A DNA stretch of 61,934 nucleotides from Pelomyxa schiedti (taxonomy: Eukaryota; Evosea; Pelobiontida; Pelomyxidae). Positions within the stretch are counted from its first letter, which is position 1. Each line of letters starts with the position of its first letter. This document shows positions 23,235-34,784 of this stretch, piece after piece. The translations under genes were made by a program, and so were the position numbers. The notes beneath the pieces are model-generated. The model was not told the origin of the DNA. It saw nothing but the letters and a program-made list of their open reading frames with translations, and searched no databases. The stretch covers positions 1 through 61,934 of the forward strand of contig JAHLWZ010000879.1 of assembly GCA_020536535.1 (NCBI GenBank), read 5' to 3'.

Positions 23235-26200
23235 TTATTGTTTCATTCCACCCGCGAAATTGATTAGTGCTAGAGTGGTGTTGAATAGGTGTTCTAAGTG
23301 ATTCCATGAATGTGTCTGTGTTTCCAGTATGGTGTCTACCAAACCTACAACATTTGTTTTGCTGGAGGTAGTGTTTGTCCTGTCCTCCAGTATGGATGAC
23401 AAGCTCAGTGTCTGCTGCAACACTGTTCCTTTTTCCTTCTGTCCAATTTGAATTATTGCGTCTCCATGTGCCTATAAATGGTTTTTTAGTGTTTTGAATG
23501 TCTTGTGAATAATAGGTACCCGGAAAAAAACGTCGGTGAATGCCTGAATAAGCTCGAAATCTCTATTCAGTTTGAGCCAATGATGGAGGAAGGCTAGCAT
23601 GTGCTGGGGTTTTTTTTAATTATAACTCCCACTATTTTGAAGAGAAGGAAACCTTCAAACTCTCGTGGTCATTCTCTGGAGTCAATGCCCGTATTTGCAT
23701 ATCAATAGCAGAAGGGCCGAGCTGCTTAAGATACTTCATAACAGGCACATCTTTTATAAGTTAAACAACAAAAAGAAACAATAAGCCTATCATACAATCG
23801 TGAGTACCATAGCCCTGGCTTAGAAGATCTTCCAATTTGGTTTTTATGGAGACAGAGGGTCGGGGGCCACGGTTTTGACCTAAAATATGTGACTCCCCTA
23901 TCATCAATTCACTTTTTTCGGGCTGAACAAGGAAAAAAGGTGCCGCTGAAGGTTTTTTTGGTGGTTCAATGGGCTTATTTCTCTCCTGGATGACTATAAG
24001 GTTTTTCCAAAAGAAAAACTGTCCTTACTTTTATGAGTTCCAAATTCTTAAGGGGCTTCCAGTGGGATTCGGGAACACTTGATAAAGTGACAAGATCAAG
24101 CTGGGTACAAAGGTCATCCTCTGCTGGGATTTCAACAACTGAGGACTTTGGTGTTTTTGATTTCTTAACTGAAAAGGAGGTAGTGATGGGTGGAGGAGGA
24201 CCAAGAAGCAGTGGAGTGTACCAGTTATTGTTTACCCTGGTTTCCAAGTTAAACGTTTTTTTTTTAAGAGGTTAATACCAAATCTGGATGGAGCGCTGTC
24301 CAGTGCAGGTAGTACACAAGAAGTTCCCAATGTTGTTGAATACTAGGGATGTTACAGGCCGCTTCAACCTCATCCAATCCAAGAGTTTTCCTGGTTTTTA
24401 ATGTTAATGTTTAGCAGTTAAATCACCTGTCAAAAACCTGATGGAATGTCCCACACTCTTACAGTTCGATCCATTCCTGCTGTCAGCAACCAATGGCCTG
24501 AAGGGAGAAAAGCCTTCCACGAGTTTGAAAATATACATTGTGAGTTGACTAAGTACCATGTCGTTTATCTGACTAGAATGTCCAGTAAAATGACGCACAA
24601 CATTCTGTGTGTCGATATCAAATACCTGTACAAAAATTGAAGGTTACTTCTTTTTTCCCCCAGTTATACTTGCCTTTACAGAGCCATCATCAAGAGATAT
24701 TGCTAGCAGGTTATTATCTCTATTCAAAACAATTTGAGAGGGGGCTGATCGAAATTCCAACTCTGATTCAATATCGCCTGATGCAAAATCCCAAACCTGA
24801 TAGACAATAAATGCACGGTAGTTTGTTTGTAAGTATACTCGCAGGGTTCTATCAAGGGAAGTAGTAATGACATGCTTACTGAGGTTATCACAAACAATGC
24901 CAGTTATCCCCCTTGTGTGGTCTGAGTATTGGTAAACATTTTGGTGCCGCTTAAAAAGTAATTTTACATTCAAATGTTTGCCTCAGTAGTCCGGATTGAA
25001 TGTTGAACTTCCCAACCCACCCTGCAGCAGTGCCAACGAATGCGAAATTACCACAGTAACTGATTGCAACTGCCTGAACGCCTTTTAATAGAAGAGAACC
25101 TCAATGCCGATACACAAACTGTAACATTTCTAGGAGCTTGCCCTTCAGCAACAAGTTGCCCATTCAGTCTGCGACTGCGTACACTCCAAGTGGCAGCATA
25201 CTCTTTATTAGAATGGGCAGTAACCAAACTATCCCAGAGATTGTCTTTGAGTGGCCCTGTACAACAGTAATTACTTTGTTCCCACAATAATGCAGATTAC
25301 ATGCATCCAGGGCTACAATACGCGGAAGGCGAACAGGAGCACCTTCATTTGACGCCGCGTAAGATGATTGAGACAATTCAGAACTAATAAGGGATCAAAA
25401 TTTTTGGAGTTTTCTTTGATAAAAAAAACCTATTGAAACCAGCAGTAGGGTCAAATAAGCGTACAGAACCGTCAGCACTGCATGTCATCAGTTGGTTTGT
25501 GTACTGCCTTAAAAATGAATGTTAATGTATGTTATGAAATTCCAAGGGTCTCACCTCACTCGCTGAATAGGTTTGGGATGCCCAGAGCGATAACGAAGTA
25601 GCCTTACCTCCCCTATGTTGCCTGGATTATCAAATATCCACATCTTTCAAAGTTTAACACCACACCATGGAACGCACTTACCATACATTCATAGCGTTAT
25701 CAGAACCAACACTTAATAGGATAGGTTCCCCGTATAAGAAGTAGAGAGAAGAAATTTTCCCTGCATGAGCACCTTTTTTGAACGCCTGAAGGGAACGGTC
25801 CATGAGGTTCCACATAGCAAGAGAACCATCTTCACCTCCTGAGACAAGAAGAGGATGAAGATCTGCAGTGAACAAAAAAGAAAAATAAGTAAAAAAGAGT
25901 AAATAACCCAGAACGGTGGGCAAACCTGTTCTAAAAGAGAGAGATGAGATTGGGCTTCCAGATTGTGTAAAACTGCAAACCGTCTGGTCCATCAAAAGGT
26001 TATGAACGTATATCTTTCCAGAGGCCAAGCCAATAGCAACAACATCAATAACGGGAGACTGAGCCAAGCAAGTAACTTCTGCTGACCATCCTTTTCATGA
26101 TTTAGTGGCTGGACTGTGTAGTTGTGGAACTACTTGTAGTTCTGAATCAGATACCTTTAAATTCGTAGATGATGGACTTTGTATGAATATTTACAAGCAA

Positions 26201-27604
26201 CAACTTCCCTTGTTCACTTCCAAGTAAAACCTGTTTAGTTATGGGTTTTCCTTTAAAATGAAGAACAAAGATTCATCTTACCTTGTTCAGGTATGCATCT
26301 GGGTGCAGTATGCAAGTAGCAGAGAAATCTCTAGGCAAAGGAAACCCTTCACACTCTTTTGCGCGAGACGTGTCCCAGATCCTGAGAGCTTTTCCAGCTC
26401 CCCTCTCCAACGATAGTAAATGCGTTTTTCCAAAAAGAAGTAAATGTGATATACGACCAGTATTTCCAGTAAATGTGCGTTTCTATTTGGGAAACAAGTG
26501 TTTTAGACTTGAATGGCTCATAGGGAGACCTACTAGATAAGGGCCATGCCACATGTATATTTTGTTCCCTGCAGCAGTATAAATGGCAGTAGAACTTGCT
26601 GCAACTGCTCTAATTTTTTTGGGGTGGAGACCTCCAACTATGAGCCCAGTTAACCGAGATAACTATTTTGTTCCAAATGTGAGCAAAATCAGTACCCATG
26701 GTAGGGGAGCACTCACGTCATAAACACGGAATATGTGATCACAGGCAGTAACGCAAAAAGCCTGTGTGCCGCGCTTGTAAGTGCACACTGGCACATCAGT
26801 GGAGTACACTCCAACTTCCGTTAATCTGGTAAAAATCCTGCCAAGACAAATGCCTCGCTCTGTGTGACGTTCGTCATCAGGAACAATCTCGACGTCGTTC
26901 CCAATGTCAACATCATTATTCGTCTCCACGACCTCCCGCCCTTCGTCCTGGCCGACATCCACTTCATCTTCCGTCTTGATCACAGCAGCGGAACTCTTTT
27001 TTGGTTTGGCTTCGCCCTCCAAATCGGCGTCGCCAACTTTCGCAGTTGCCTCCACGTCATACTCGGGCTCCGAATCTGAAGACTGTGGCACCATAGCGGG
27101 GTCCCCTACTTCAATGTCCTCAATGTACTCATCGCCCGACGCGATTTCCTCGTCGTCGTCCATCGCGCGCTGCACTCTCAGGACTCTGTGAGGGTCTCCC
27201 TTTGACACCTTTTTCCCCTTTTTCCCCGCCTCCTTCTTCTCGCTTGGTGCGGGACTCTCCTCGTCGCCTCCCATAATCGCCTCGTCCTCTTTTGCGCCGT
27301 TTTCGTCGCTTGCGTCGCCTTGGACGGCGTCATCTTCCTCGCTTTCGCCGCCGTCTCCGTCCCCGTCTTCGTCTTCGTCTTCGTCCGAGTCGGAGTCGGG
27401 GTCTTCGCGTTTGATTGGGGTTGCATTTGCGGCTGCTTTCACCTCCTGGAACATGCTCAGGAATTTCTTCCTGCGCCGCGACGTGTCGGACTCGGCGGAT
27501 CTGGAGGCCGACGCGGGCTTCCTCGAGGAGAGCGCCGCGGCCGTCATGTCGTCCTCGAGCGACTGTGTCGACGGCGCATCGTTCAGGTCTTGGTGCCGTA
27601 GCAT
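23235..27604 (-). CDS. UTP21: Utp21/WDR36, U3 snoRNP (SSU processome) subunit
   Basis: Spliced minus-strand gene with about 15 exons. Exon 1 encodes an acidic Asp/Glu-rich N-terminus and then enters the first propeller with EVGVYSTDVPVCTYKRGTQA and ACDHIFRVYD. Further family signatures are HPDAYLNKVLLGSEQGKLLL, SPVIDVVAIGLASGKIYVHN, FTQSGSPISSLSFRT, GGEDGSLAMWNL and LLSVGSDNAMNVW. The C-terminal Utp21 domain is present: LVTLSSVPESHWKPLKNLEL, then PAPFFL-like and VMKYLKQLGPSAIDMQIRAL, ending FLHHWLKLNRDFELIQAFTD and the last exon to the TAA at 23235. Utp21 is a component of the UTP-B subcomplex that acts with U3 snoRNA in 18S rRNA maturation in the nucleolus. Its stop lies only 120 bp from the stop of the convergent DOCK gene. 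Confidence 0.92.
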
Positions 27605-28319
27605 CGAAAGTGGTCTTTAATTAAGATTGTGCAACTGCGAAATTGGATTGGCCCGATTCCTTTTGGGCCCCGAAGGTGCGCCAAGCCGGATCCTTATGCA
27701 GGGTACACCCAGGACGCCGCATGTACGTTCCTGAGGATTCACCAACGGACTTGTTTTTAGTTTGGGCCAGCAGTGGACCACTTTCAACGAAACAAACTTG
27801 GGTCAATTGACGTTGGGGGAGATGACTCGTGCAGTGTCGCGTTGTGGCGAGGAACTACGCGCAACTTGACACGTCGACGTTGTGCCAACGCGTTTTCTCA
27901 TGTCATAACACCTGCTGGTGTCTCTATCAACAACACCACCGCCCGAAAATAACTCTAGCTGACAGCACCACATTATTGGCCTCCAGATATGTGCTGGTGG
28001 TTGGTGAGAAAGTGTCACGGAAAACGCTCTGAATGGAGATGAACCTGCACGAGGAATCGTCACGTGATCAATCATCAAATATACCTGGGAGGAAGTCTTT
28101 TAAGTCTTTGACTACAAGTGGTTATTACTCCACTGATCCGCACCTTCACTAAGAATCCAGCTCATATTTTGTTACACCGACTTCAGGAATACACGCATTT
28201 GAATTATCGTATTGAACAACAACTGCTAAAAAAATCAACCATGGCTAAGATAGTTTCCAATTCCTTTTTTTAATTAACTTCGGTCGTGTTGACTCGCCTC
28301 CGTTCATTTGACTGAGAAC

Positions 28320-28560
28320 ACCTCAGAGTGGATTATATCCATTACAGAGAGGATTGATTATCCATATTTATTAGATTCTATCCTTTATCTTGACTGTATC
28401 GATTACAGAGTATATTCTATCCTGGTTTATCTTATATCCATTACATTTATTAACTATCTTGTATCCATTACAGAGTAGATTGATTATCCAATTTTACAGA
28501 TATTGATTAGATTCTATCCTGGTTTATAATATTTAGTAGATTCTATCCTAGGCTTTTAGA
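28320..28560. repeat. degenerate tandem repeat, AT-rich
   Basis: Blocks such as TATCCATTACAGAG, GATTGATTATCCA and TTAGATTCTATCCTGGTTTA recur three to four times in altered order and spacing, so the unit is a degenerate satellite of roughly 60-90 bp. Confidence 0.65.
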
Positions 28561-28818
28561 GATGCTTTTAGAGATTATAATAGATTAAGTACTGCATTAG
28601 CCTTTAGTAGTATCCTTATTCACATTTGTACAGTATCCATTCATCGTCATATCCGCAATCTGAAATTTAGGTATATTTCCTGTATCCTGTAGTATTATCC
28701 CCATACAATGTTGATTCATTAAACAGAAAACAACAACCACCCTTATCTGATCTGCTCTGATCTGAACTTGCGGTTGTGCTGCTCTTGCTGCTGTGCTTGA
28801 TCACTTATGTGATTTCCA

Positions 28819-28853
28819 ACCATCAGCCACCAGCCACCAGCCACCAGCCACCA
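28819..28853 (+). repeat. CCACCAG heptamer minisatellite
   Basis: About four and a half tandem copies of a CCACCAG heptamer, followed by CACCACAC-rich DNA. Confidence 0.8.
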
Positions 28854-29329
28854 CTTGTTGTTGTGCTGCTTGTTGTCTGTCTCTCACCTCACCACACCAC
28901 CCGCCTGTGTCTGTCTCTGTTTCTCACCACACCGCCTGCTTATGTTATGTTGTGCGTTTTTTTTTTACTTATTTTTGTGTGTCATAAGAACCCACATAAC
29001 AAGGGAAGGGAAAGCAAAATTTCATTTTTTCCCAAAGGCGCCCCCGAAAAACTTTTCGGGCGTTACGTCAACGTAGATTGGGGAGGAGCGGTACTTACGT
29101 CCCCCAAGGTGTTTCTGACTGGAGGTTGGTTGGTTGGTTTGTTGGTTGTTTGTTTGGCACACACGAGGATTTCACGAGGAAATTGGGTGATGATTCGACC
29201 GAATACGCCACCACGTTGGTGTGTCGTTAGTTGTAGTAAGTAACAACTACATACACAGTTGCAGCAGGTTTTAATAATCAATCAATCCGTTGTCCAAAAA
29301 ACCCAGACTTACATTCCCTAGTGTAGCTT

Positions 29330-31195
29330 ATGTGTGACAGCATACAACAACTGATAAAACTTGTGGGACCACACCTTAATCCTCAACCAGATATTCACTC
29401 ATCATCTCTTCCACTGCCTCCTCCCAAGAAGGCGACCTTGTGCTCTTTGGAAAGCGTGGCTCACACTGGCCTGTGCTAAAAGTCAAATAGGCGCTGCAGA
29501 GATGGTCTTCATCACTTTGTTGCAGTTTGTGGAAGATTACAGGTGCTGGTTTGATGTGACAAACTCTCTTCTGCAGAATTTCTTGACTACGGCGGCGAAA
29601 TTGGCACTTATCCAACAACCCACCATCTGCAACGACAGACAATTTGCACACAACTCATTATAATTGAATTTCAACCCTCCAATGTCAAACAGCAGGTTGT
29701 ACTGCAGAAATAGAAGCAGTTGGCTCTTCCGTTGGCTTCCCTCCTAAAACGGCCTCTGCAGTCACACGAATTGGCTGAATACTTGCAAATCGACAAGCGT
29801 TTACTGAAAAGTTCTCCCGGTTTTACATGTTTTGGAACGCAACTAGCCAGCAATTAAAAATGGCATGGCAGTCAATGAATCTTGAAGCCAGGCTAGTTCG
29901 TGAAGAGAACGAGAAAAGACAGAAGCTGCTTGCACTCAGAACTTGACAGACAATGCATGCTCTGAACGGTTCATTGGCCAATCAGGTCATGGCATACCTC
30001 CAGCAAAATGAATAAATTCCTGTCGATGGTCTGGGATGGATGAGTGGTGGCCTACTACAAAAACCTGGGAGATCTAAGGGTGGAAATCACAAGTGATTAC
30101 TGGTCACAACCTGTGAGATACCTTGTGATGCATTTTGTTCCATTTACCAAGCTCCAGCAAGAAACTTTGAGGCATGTATTGAACAGTGCCAATACACAAG
30201 CCAAGATCCCGGAAAGGCACAGGCTCACCTCGTAATGTCCTAGAGTAATCTTCACAAAAAGGCATACAAAAATCCTCTTCTACTACATTCACATGCTTTG
30301 AACTTCGATCCATTCCTCCAGGTGGTTCATTCAAGTATCATTATCTTTTCAATGCTGAACTTGTTAGGTTCCCGGAGATGTTTACCGGTTTGCTTGCTCA
30401 ACATTACCAAGAAAATTATCAAACTATCAAAGCAACTTACCTGTAATGATTCAACACAAGAAAGAAGGTTACAAACCATTTTGGGGGGACACGGAAGGCA
30501 TTTCTCTTTCCCTACCAAAGTTCTAGACTCGGTGAAGCAATGGCGGGTAAGGATGGGCTCCAATTGATTAAACTGACTTTTTTTCTTCATAGAAAAGATG
30601 ATGTGCCGCCGAAGTTCCTTTCATTGGCCAATCACTTTACAATCTTTACCCAGGTTTGTTTTTTTTTTTACTGAGAGTAACAGATAACCTGACCTTTTGT
30701 GTACAGACTTGTCTGAAGATATTATTGTTCTTTGTGTTGGCACTATTTGGTGGTTAAACTATATTTCTTGTGAGGAGCCCAGCCCATATTGGTGTCCAGG
30801 ATTTGATAGAATCTTCCAGAAGGATTTTGAGGCTTTTCAGTCTGTGTTTCATTTCTGTCGATGCGTGCAAGGTTTCCCTTATGGAATTTTTTCCCCAGTA
30901 ACGTAAGTAATACAGGACAACACCGTTTTCTCTTGACAGACATACTGAGGAACGATTGCAGCACGAGATTGGACTCCTTGGAAAGCGTTTTGTTGGGAAG
31001 AATGCCCAATTTATTTTGGAGCAACAAAGTTCAGCAAAGGATTACTTGCCTCCTGGAAATCATGTGTGTATCAACAAACACCGGATTTCTTCTCATAAAC
31101 CTCAGACAGTTACGAAACCACTCAGCAACACTCCTACAAAGTGTCCCAACTGTACGGAATTTGGGCTCAACCATCGAGGGAGGAATTTCACATAA
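29330..31195 (+). CDS. uncharacterised spliced gene
   Basis: ATG 29330 opens CDSIQQLIKLVGPHLNPQPD. Downstream exon-like segments on the plus strand include LDYGGEIGTYPTTHHLQRQ, a helical AEYLQIDKRLLKSS, FYMFWNATSQQLKMAWQSMN with a following charged helix, FELRSIPPGGSFKYHYLFN, AMAVPFIGQSLYNLYPDLSE (joined over a phase-1 intron, about 30549-30616), EERLQHEIGLLGKRFVGKN and a final exon with KCPNCTEF. The final junction (about 31063-31108) is phase 0. Several in-frame stops fall in very short GT...AG segments (18 nt), so either introns are exceptionally short or the gene is damaged. The family was not recognised; an earlier thought of a BAR or gamma-tubulin-complex protein was not supported. The true 3' end could extend to 31313 if a further intron is used. 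A minus-strand reading of 29376-29651 is also open but fits less well. Confidence 0.45.
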
Positions 31196-31388
31196 ACCAA
31201 CTGTAACCGAAAAAAACCACTCCACCAGCAGACAGACAAGTCTCCAACAGTTTCATCCTCTTAAATTAACGAGCCTCAAGAAGAAGCCCAGAAATTCAGT
31301 GGGACCAGATTAAGGTAACACCAACAAAACCTCAAAAGTGTCTTTTTTTGGTGTCTTGGAAAATCGTTCTCTATTTCTATTTACCAAA

Positions 31389-33445
31389 CTACACATTTGT
31401 ATCGTAGCCGCAGACTGAACTGAGAGCAGTGAGGTGCACAAATCCGTGACCGTCTGTTACGCGTTCAGTGAGTGCAAGGGAAGAAAGAAGGGTACTAACC
31501 ACAGAGTTCGTGTTCCCGTGACAGCCACTCTGAACAATATCGGAAAAACACTTCAGCCGGCATTTGTGGGTCCACTTGGTCACAGTTTCCACCTGCCTGC
31601 TCCCAGACTGCCCTTGCTGCTGAGGAGAAGAGTTCCCTGCGTATTTGTAGGATGACCTTGTCAATGTAGTCCATAGATGGTGGCCGCTGGTGGAAGCTAT
31701 TTAGAATTGAAAGGAAGAAGTGAGCAGCATGCATTGCTTTCATAGTATTGCCAACATCGTTCGATAAGTTCCTTCTATGTTACGTGAGGGGAGGAGATCA
31801 AGAAGAGAAGACTCACAAGGGGAAGTGGGACTGGCGTTTTTCCTACCGCCTGCGGGATCACCGGGCGTATTCCCGCCTGCAGCGTATCCAGCATCGTCTA
31901 GGGTGTGAGAGGGGCTTGTAGCAGCTGGCACGTCACAGGAACTCCTCTCTTCTGTGCATTGGAGTATGGGGGCTCTTGTGACAAGATCGCTGTCAACAGT
32001 ACGCCAAATGACCAACTAAGGTCAAGTGAGTGTGTGAGGTGTGAGGGGAACCTCTTACAAATCACTGCGCTCAGAGAGTTGGCCATACTTCAACACCTCA
32101 GGAGCCAGGTAAATAACTAAACACTCGTGAGAATCGAACTATCGGGAGCCACTTACGTTTTCCACGAAGAGAACCAGTGAAGGGTTGGCTGCGGGAATGC
32201 CCAGATGGGATTTGTACACTTAGGCCAAAATCTGCAAGCTGTGAAGAGTCAGGAAACGAGGATGCAGCAATACAGGCCATACCTTACAAGAAAATTCGAA
32301 GTCCAGCAGGAAGTTGGCTGGGTTCACGTCACTGGGGAATTGTTGGGGGAAAAATTAGAAGTGAAAGTAAACTATGCCTACCAATGTATGATACCGGATT
32401 CGTGGGCGGCATTGATTCCAGAGGCCTGCAGGTGCTTAGTGAAGTTTCGTGTTACAGTTGGCCACACACCACATAATGTGCAGCCCAGAGTCGGTTCAGT
32501 AAGTTGAAGGGTTTTGTGTATTTATACAGTGAGCACGGTATCTCGTCAGGCTTGTAAAGTACTGTCTCGAGATCGCACAACATTGGTTCCAAGACCATCC
32601 TCCACTCGTTTGAACAAGAATAGGCACCTTTTTTTGAGTAATGAAGCACATTCAAAACGGAAAGGACAAAAGGTACCGTAGAGAGACACAACATTTGGGC
32701 TTGCGGATTTCCTGAGGGCACGTAAGAAAAGGTGGTGAATGACAAAAAAAGAACCGTAGCATTGATATTTCACATAGTACCCCAGCCTGAGAGGCGGGGT
32801 CACTGAACTCGGAAATTTTAATCGTGACAGGGGCTTCTTCCCAGGTGCCTAGGAATTACAAGGTAAGCTGATAAAATGCAAAACACCGAGGTACCTATGT
32901 AGACTTGCCCAAAGGTGCCCGACGCAATTGGCCTGAAAATCTTCACAGTACAGGGATCTATCACTACTTCTTTCGAAGCAGTTTGGGATCCCACAGTGAC
33001 GACAGGTTGTTGCACTGGCTGGGGGGGAGGAACTGAGTTTGGTAGGTACTGTCCATGTGGAGATTTATATTTCTCCCATGCAAGTGGCACTTCTGTGGCA
33101 ACTTCAACTCCTTCACACTTGTTTGTTGCCGTAAACAGCTCCAGTGCTTTGTTCAAGTCCTCTATACACGGAAACTTCATGTATGTGTATCTGTGCTCCT
33201 CTATCCTGGATCTGGCGCTACCTTGGTTAGATTCTCATAATGAAAATCCTAACCCTCCCCGCACACAAATAGTTGTACTTACGATCTTATGGTGGAAGGA
33301 GGTTTACAACATCTGACATCGCCCGTGCTTTTTTTGTAACTACAATCACGAAGTCCTGGCAATTGGGATAGTCGGCGAACCGGTAGGGATCACGAGTGTC
33401 TACTACGCTCTCTTTGCTCTCTGTCGTCTCGTCAGTGGCCGACAT
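31389..33445 (-). CDS. TKL-type protein kinase
   Basis: ATG 33445 starts MSATDETTESKESVV. After a Pro-rich linker comes a complete kinase domain assembled over about nine introns: glycine loop ASGTFGQVYIG, VTIK lysine (WEEAPVTIK), alpha-C EISMLRKSASPNVVSLYG, hinge region MVLEPMLCDLETVLY, catalytic loop IIHCDVNPANFLLD (HCD in place of HRD, created across a splice junction), metal-binding LADFGLS, and C-lobe SERSDLWSFGVLLTAILS, GIRPVIP, ELIERCW and RPPSMDYIDKVI. The order and the HCDxxPxN loop are typical of TKL/Raf-like Ser/Thr kinases, so it is predicted to be active. The C-terminal exon ends in GYDTNV at 31389. The gene is divergent from the one at 33734 and convergent with the gene ending at about 31195. 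Confidence 0.85.
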
Positions 33446-33733
33446 TTTAGAGTCGAGGTTAAAGAAAGTGGTTGCTGGTGATTTGAGGGTAGACTTGTTT
33501 GTATTAAGAAATGGACAACGGTTGGTTGGTATAAAAGGGCTTGGTGCGGTCTCGTCCCATCAGCAGATAGTTGATACAGTTGTGCGTCTCTCGGGCGTTC
33601 CCCTAACGGAAAGTCAATTCTGTTGATGGCTAATGATGATGGCGTTTGGGAGATAATGCCAAGTCAAGATAGTGCCGTTGTTGACCGAAAAATAACTGGT
33701 TGTTCTGGACACATTTTTTGCTGATCACTGTCA

Positions 33734-34782
33734 ATGTCTTTCCCACTCTTTTTGGGTTCTGCAACACCGATGCCACCGCCCAGCCACGTTCCGTGGGCAC
33801 GGGACCAACTTGTGGCGTGGTGCGCCGGCGGGATTGTGGGACGGTGCGGGGCGCGTTCGCCAGTGCGTGAGCTCCCGAGGCAGCTGTTGTGTGAGATAGG
33901 CACGAACTGGATAATGGGTGTGGCAAGGAGCATTGTTGTGGGGTCAAACGACAATAACTACGGGACCCTCTGGTTTGTGGGGATCTCGCGCACACTGGGT
34001 GTGGTTGCAATTGAGCGCAATAAGAAGGTGACCACGAGTTTCCATTATGGGTGGTTGGACAGTCACCACTTGGCAGCTCCAATGCTGGGCCATGGCCACC
34101 CACACTCAGCTATTTTAGACATAGAAAAGAGAGGGAGCTGCGGTTTTATTCGTGTATTCTTCTCTGTGGTGGTGAGCAACGAAAAGTGGCAAGTCGCGTA
34201 CTCTGATTTTTCGACAGTTGCAATTTGGCCGGAAACCAACAAAACCAGAGCATCATATGATGTGAGGACCCTGTTCGTTGGCGATGACGACTATAGCCCA
34301 CCAGATACTCGCATTTGGATTGATCTTCTGAGCACAGGCAATGGCAACATTGCCGCTGTTTCAGTGGTGATGAAAGGAGGGAAACCGGTGGTGTGGTTTG
34401 TTGACTTGGAGGAAACCCACAGCAAAGCTGCGCTTTCCATCATTCAGGAGTTCCACGTGGACGCAGCCGAGGACCTTTATTGGTAAGATCAGCATGGGTT
34501 CATCGGTGCACCCCAGTATTTACAAACTCTTGGCTCGGAAGAACTGCTACCAGAGGATCATCCTGTGCTGCTGTGGAAACAAACAAGATAGGCAAAGCTG
34601 ACAAGACCCACTTCTATGAGGTTTCTTGCACCCCTGGCACTGTGAGTGTGTTTGCTGCTGTAAATAGCCAGGCTCCCTGCTGTGTGTTCCACTTCGACCC
34701 CTCAACCGACTACCAGGTTTCGTTTCGACGGAACATCAGGAATCAACGAACCGTTAGTCCCGGCCGTTTTTCTTCAGATTAA
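33734..34782 (+). pseudogene. RCGAxSP-family gene with broken 3' end
   Basis: From ATG 33734 an open frame of 250 codons shows the family block RDQLVAWCAGGIVGRCGARS followed by an F-box-like helix (VRELPRQLLCEIG), then beta-rich repeats (VAYSDFSTVAIWP, TRIWIDLLSTGNGNIAAVSV). The frame meets TAA just after DLYW (34484-34486). Homologous-looking sequence then continues in two other frames: IYKLLARKNCYQRIILCCCG, and finally THFYEVSCTPGTVSVFAAVN to the stop at 34782. No single short intron restores the frame: GTAAGA at 34483 offers a donor, but the tested acceptors give a stop or the wrong phase. Thus it is probably a frameshifted copy or has an unusual splice. Its end lies 2 bp before the next ATG. 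Confidence 0.6.
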
Positions 34783-34784
34783 TC

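Larger units (their letters stand above)
27605..29329. other. AT-rich intergenic region with repeats
   Basis: No convincing gene in 1.7 kb. Weak open frames on the minus strand (27621-28078) lack homology and splice logic. The first 200 bp probably hold the Utp21 promoter; 28230-28700 is strongly AT-rich and repetitive; 28776-29243 has low-complexity CA/GT-rich sequence. Confidence 0.5.

Noticed and set aside
28320..28560. Repeated blocks considered as a CRISPR-like array
   Set aside because: Repeats are degenerate, irregularly spaced and embedded in eukaryotic DNA with spliced genes; no cas-like genes.
28776..29243. 155-codon plus-strand ORF rich in Leu/Val/Pro/His
   Set aside because: Composition follows the CCACCAG repeat and GT/CA-rich low-complexity DNA; no splice context or homology-like pattern.
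29376..29651. 91-codon minus-strand exon-like ORF ending EEMMSEYLVED
   Set aside because: Plausible composition and an acceptor-like TTGCAG, but the next upstream exon does not join in phase, while the plus strand offers a consistent chain of segments.
33734..34486. Reading the first 250 codons as a complete short protein
   Set aside because: Sequence with the same character continues in other frames directly after the stop, which suggests disruption rather than a natural end.
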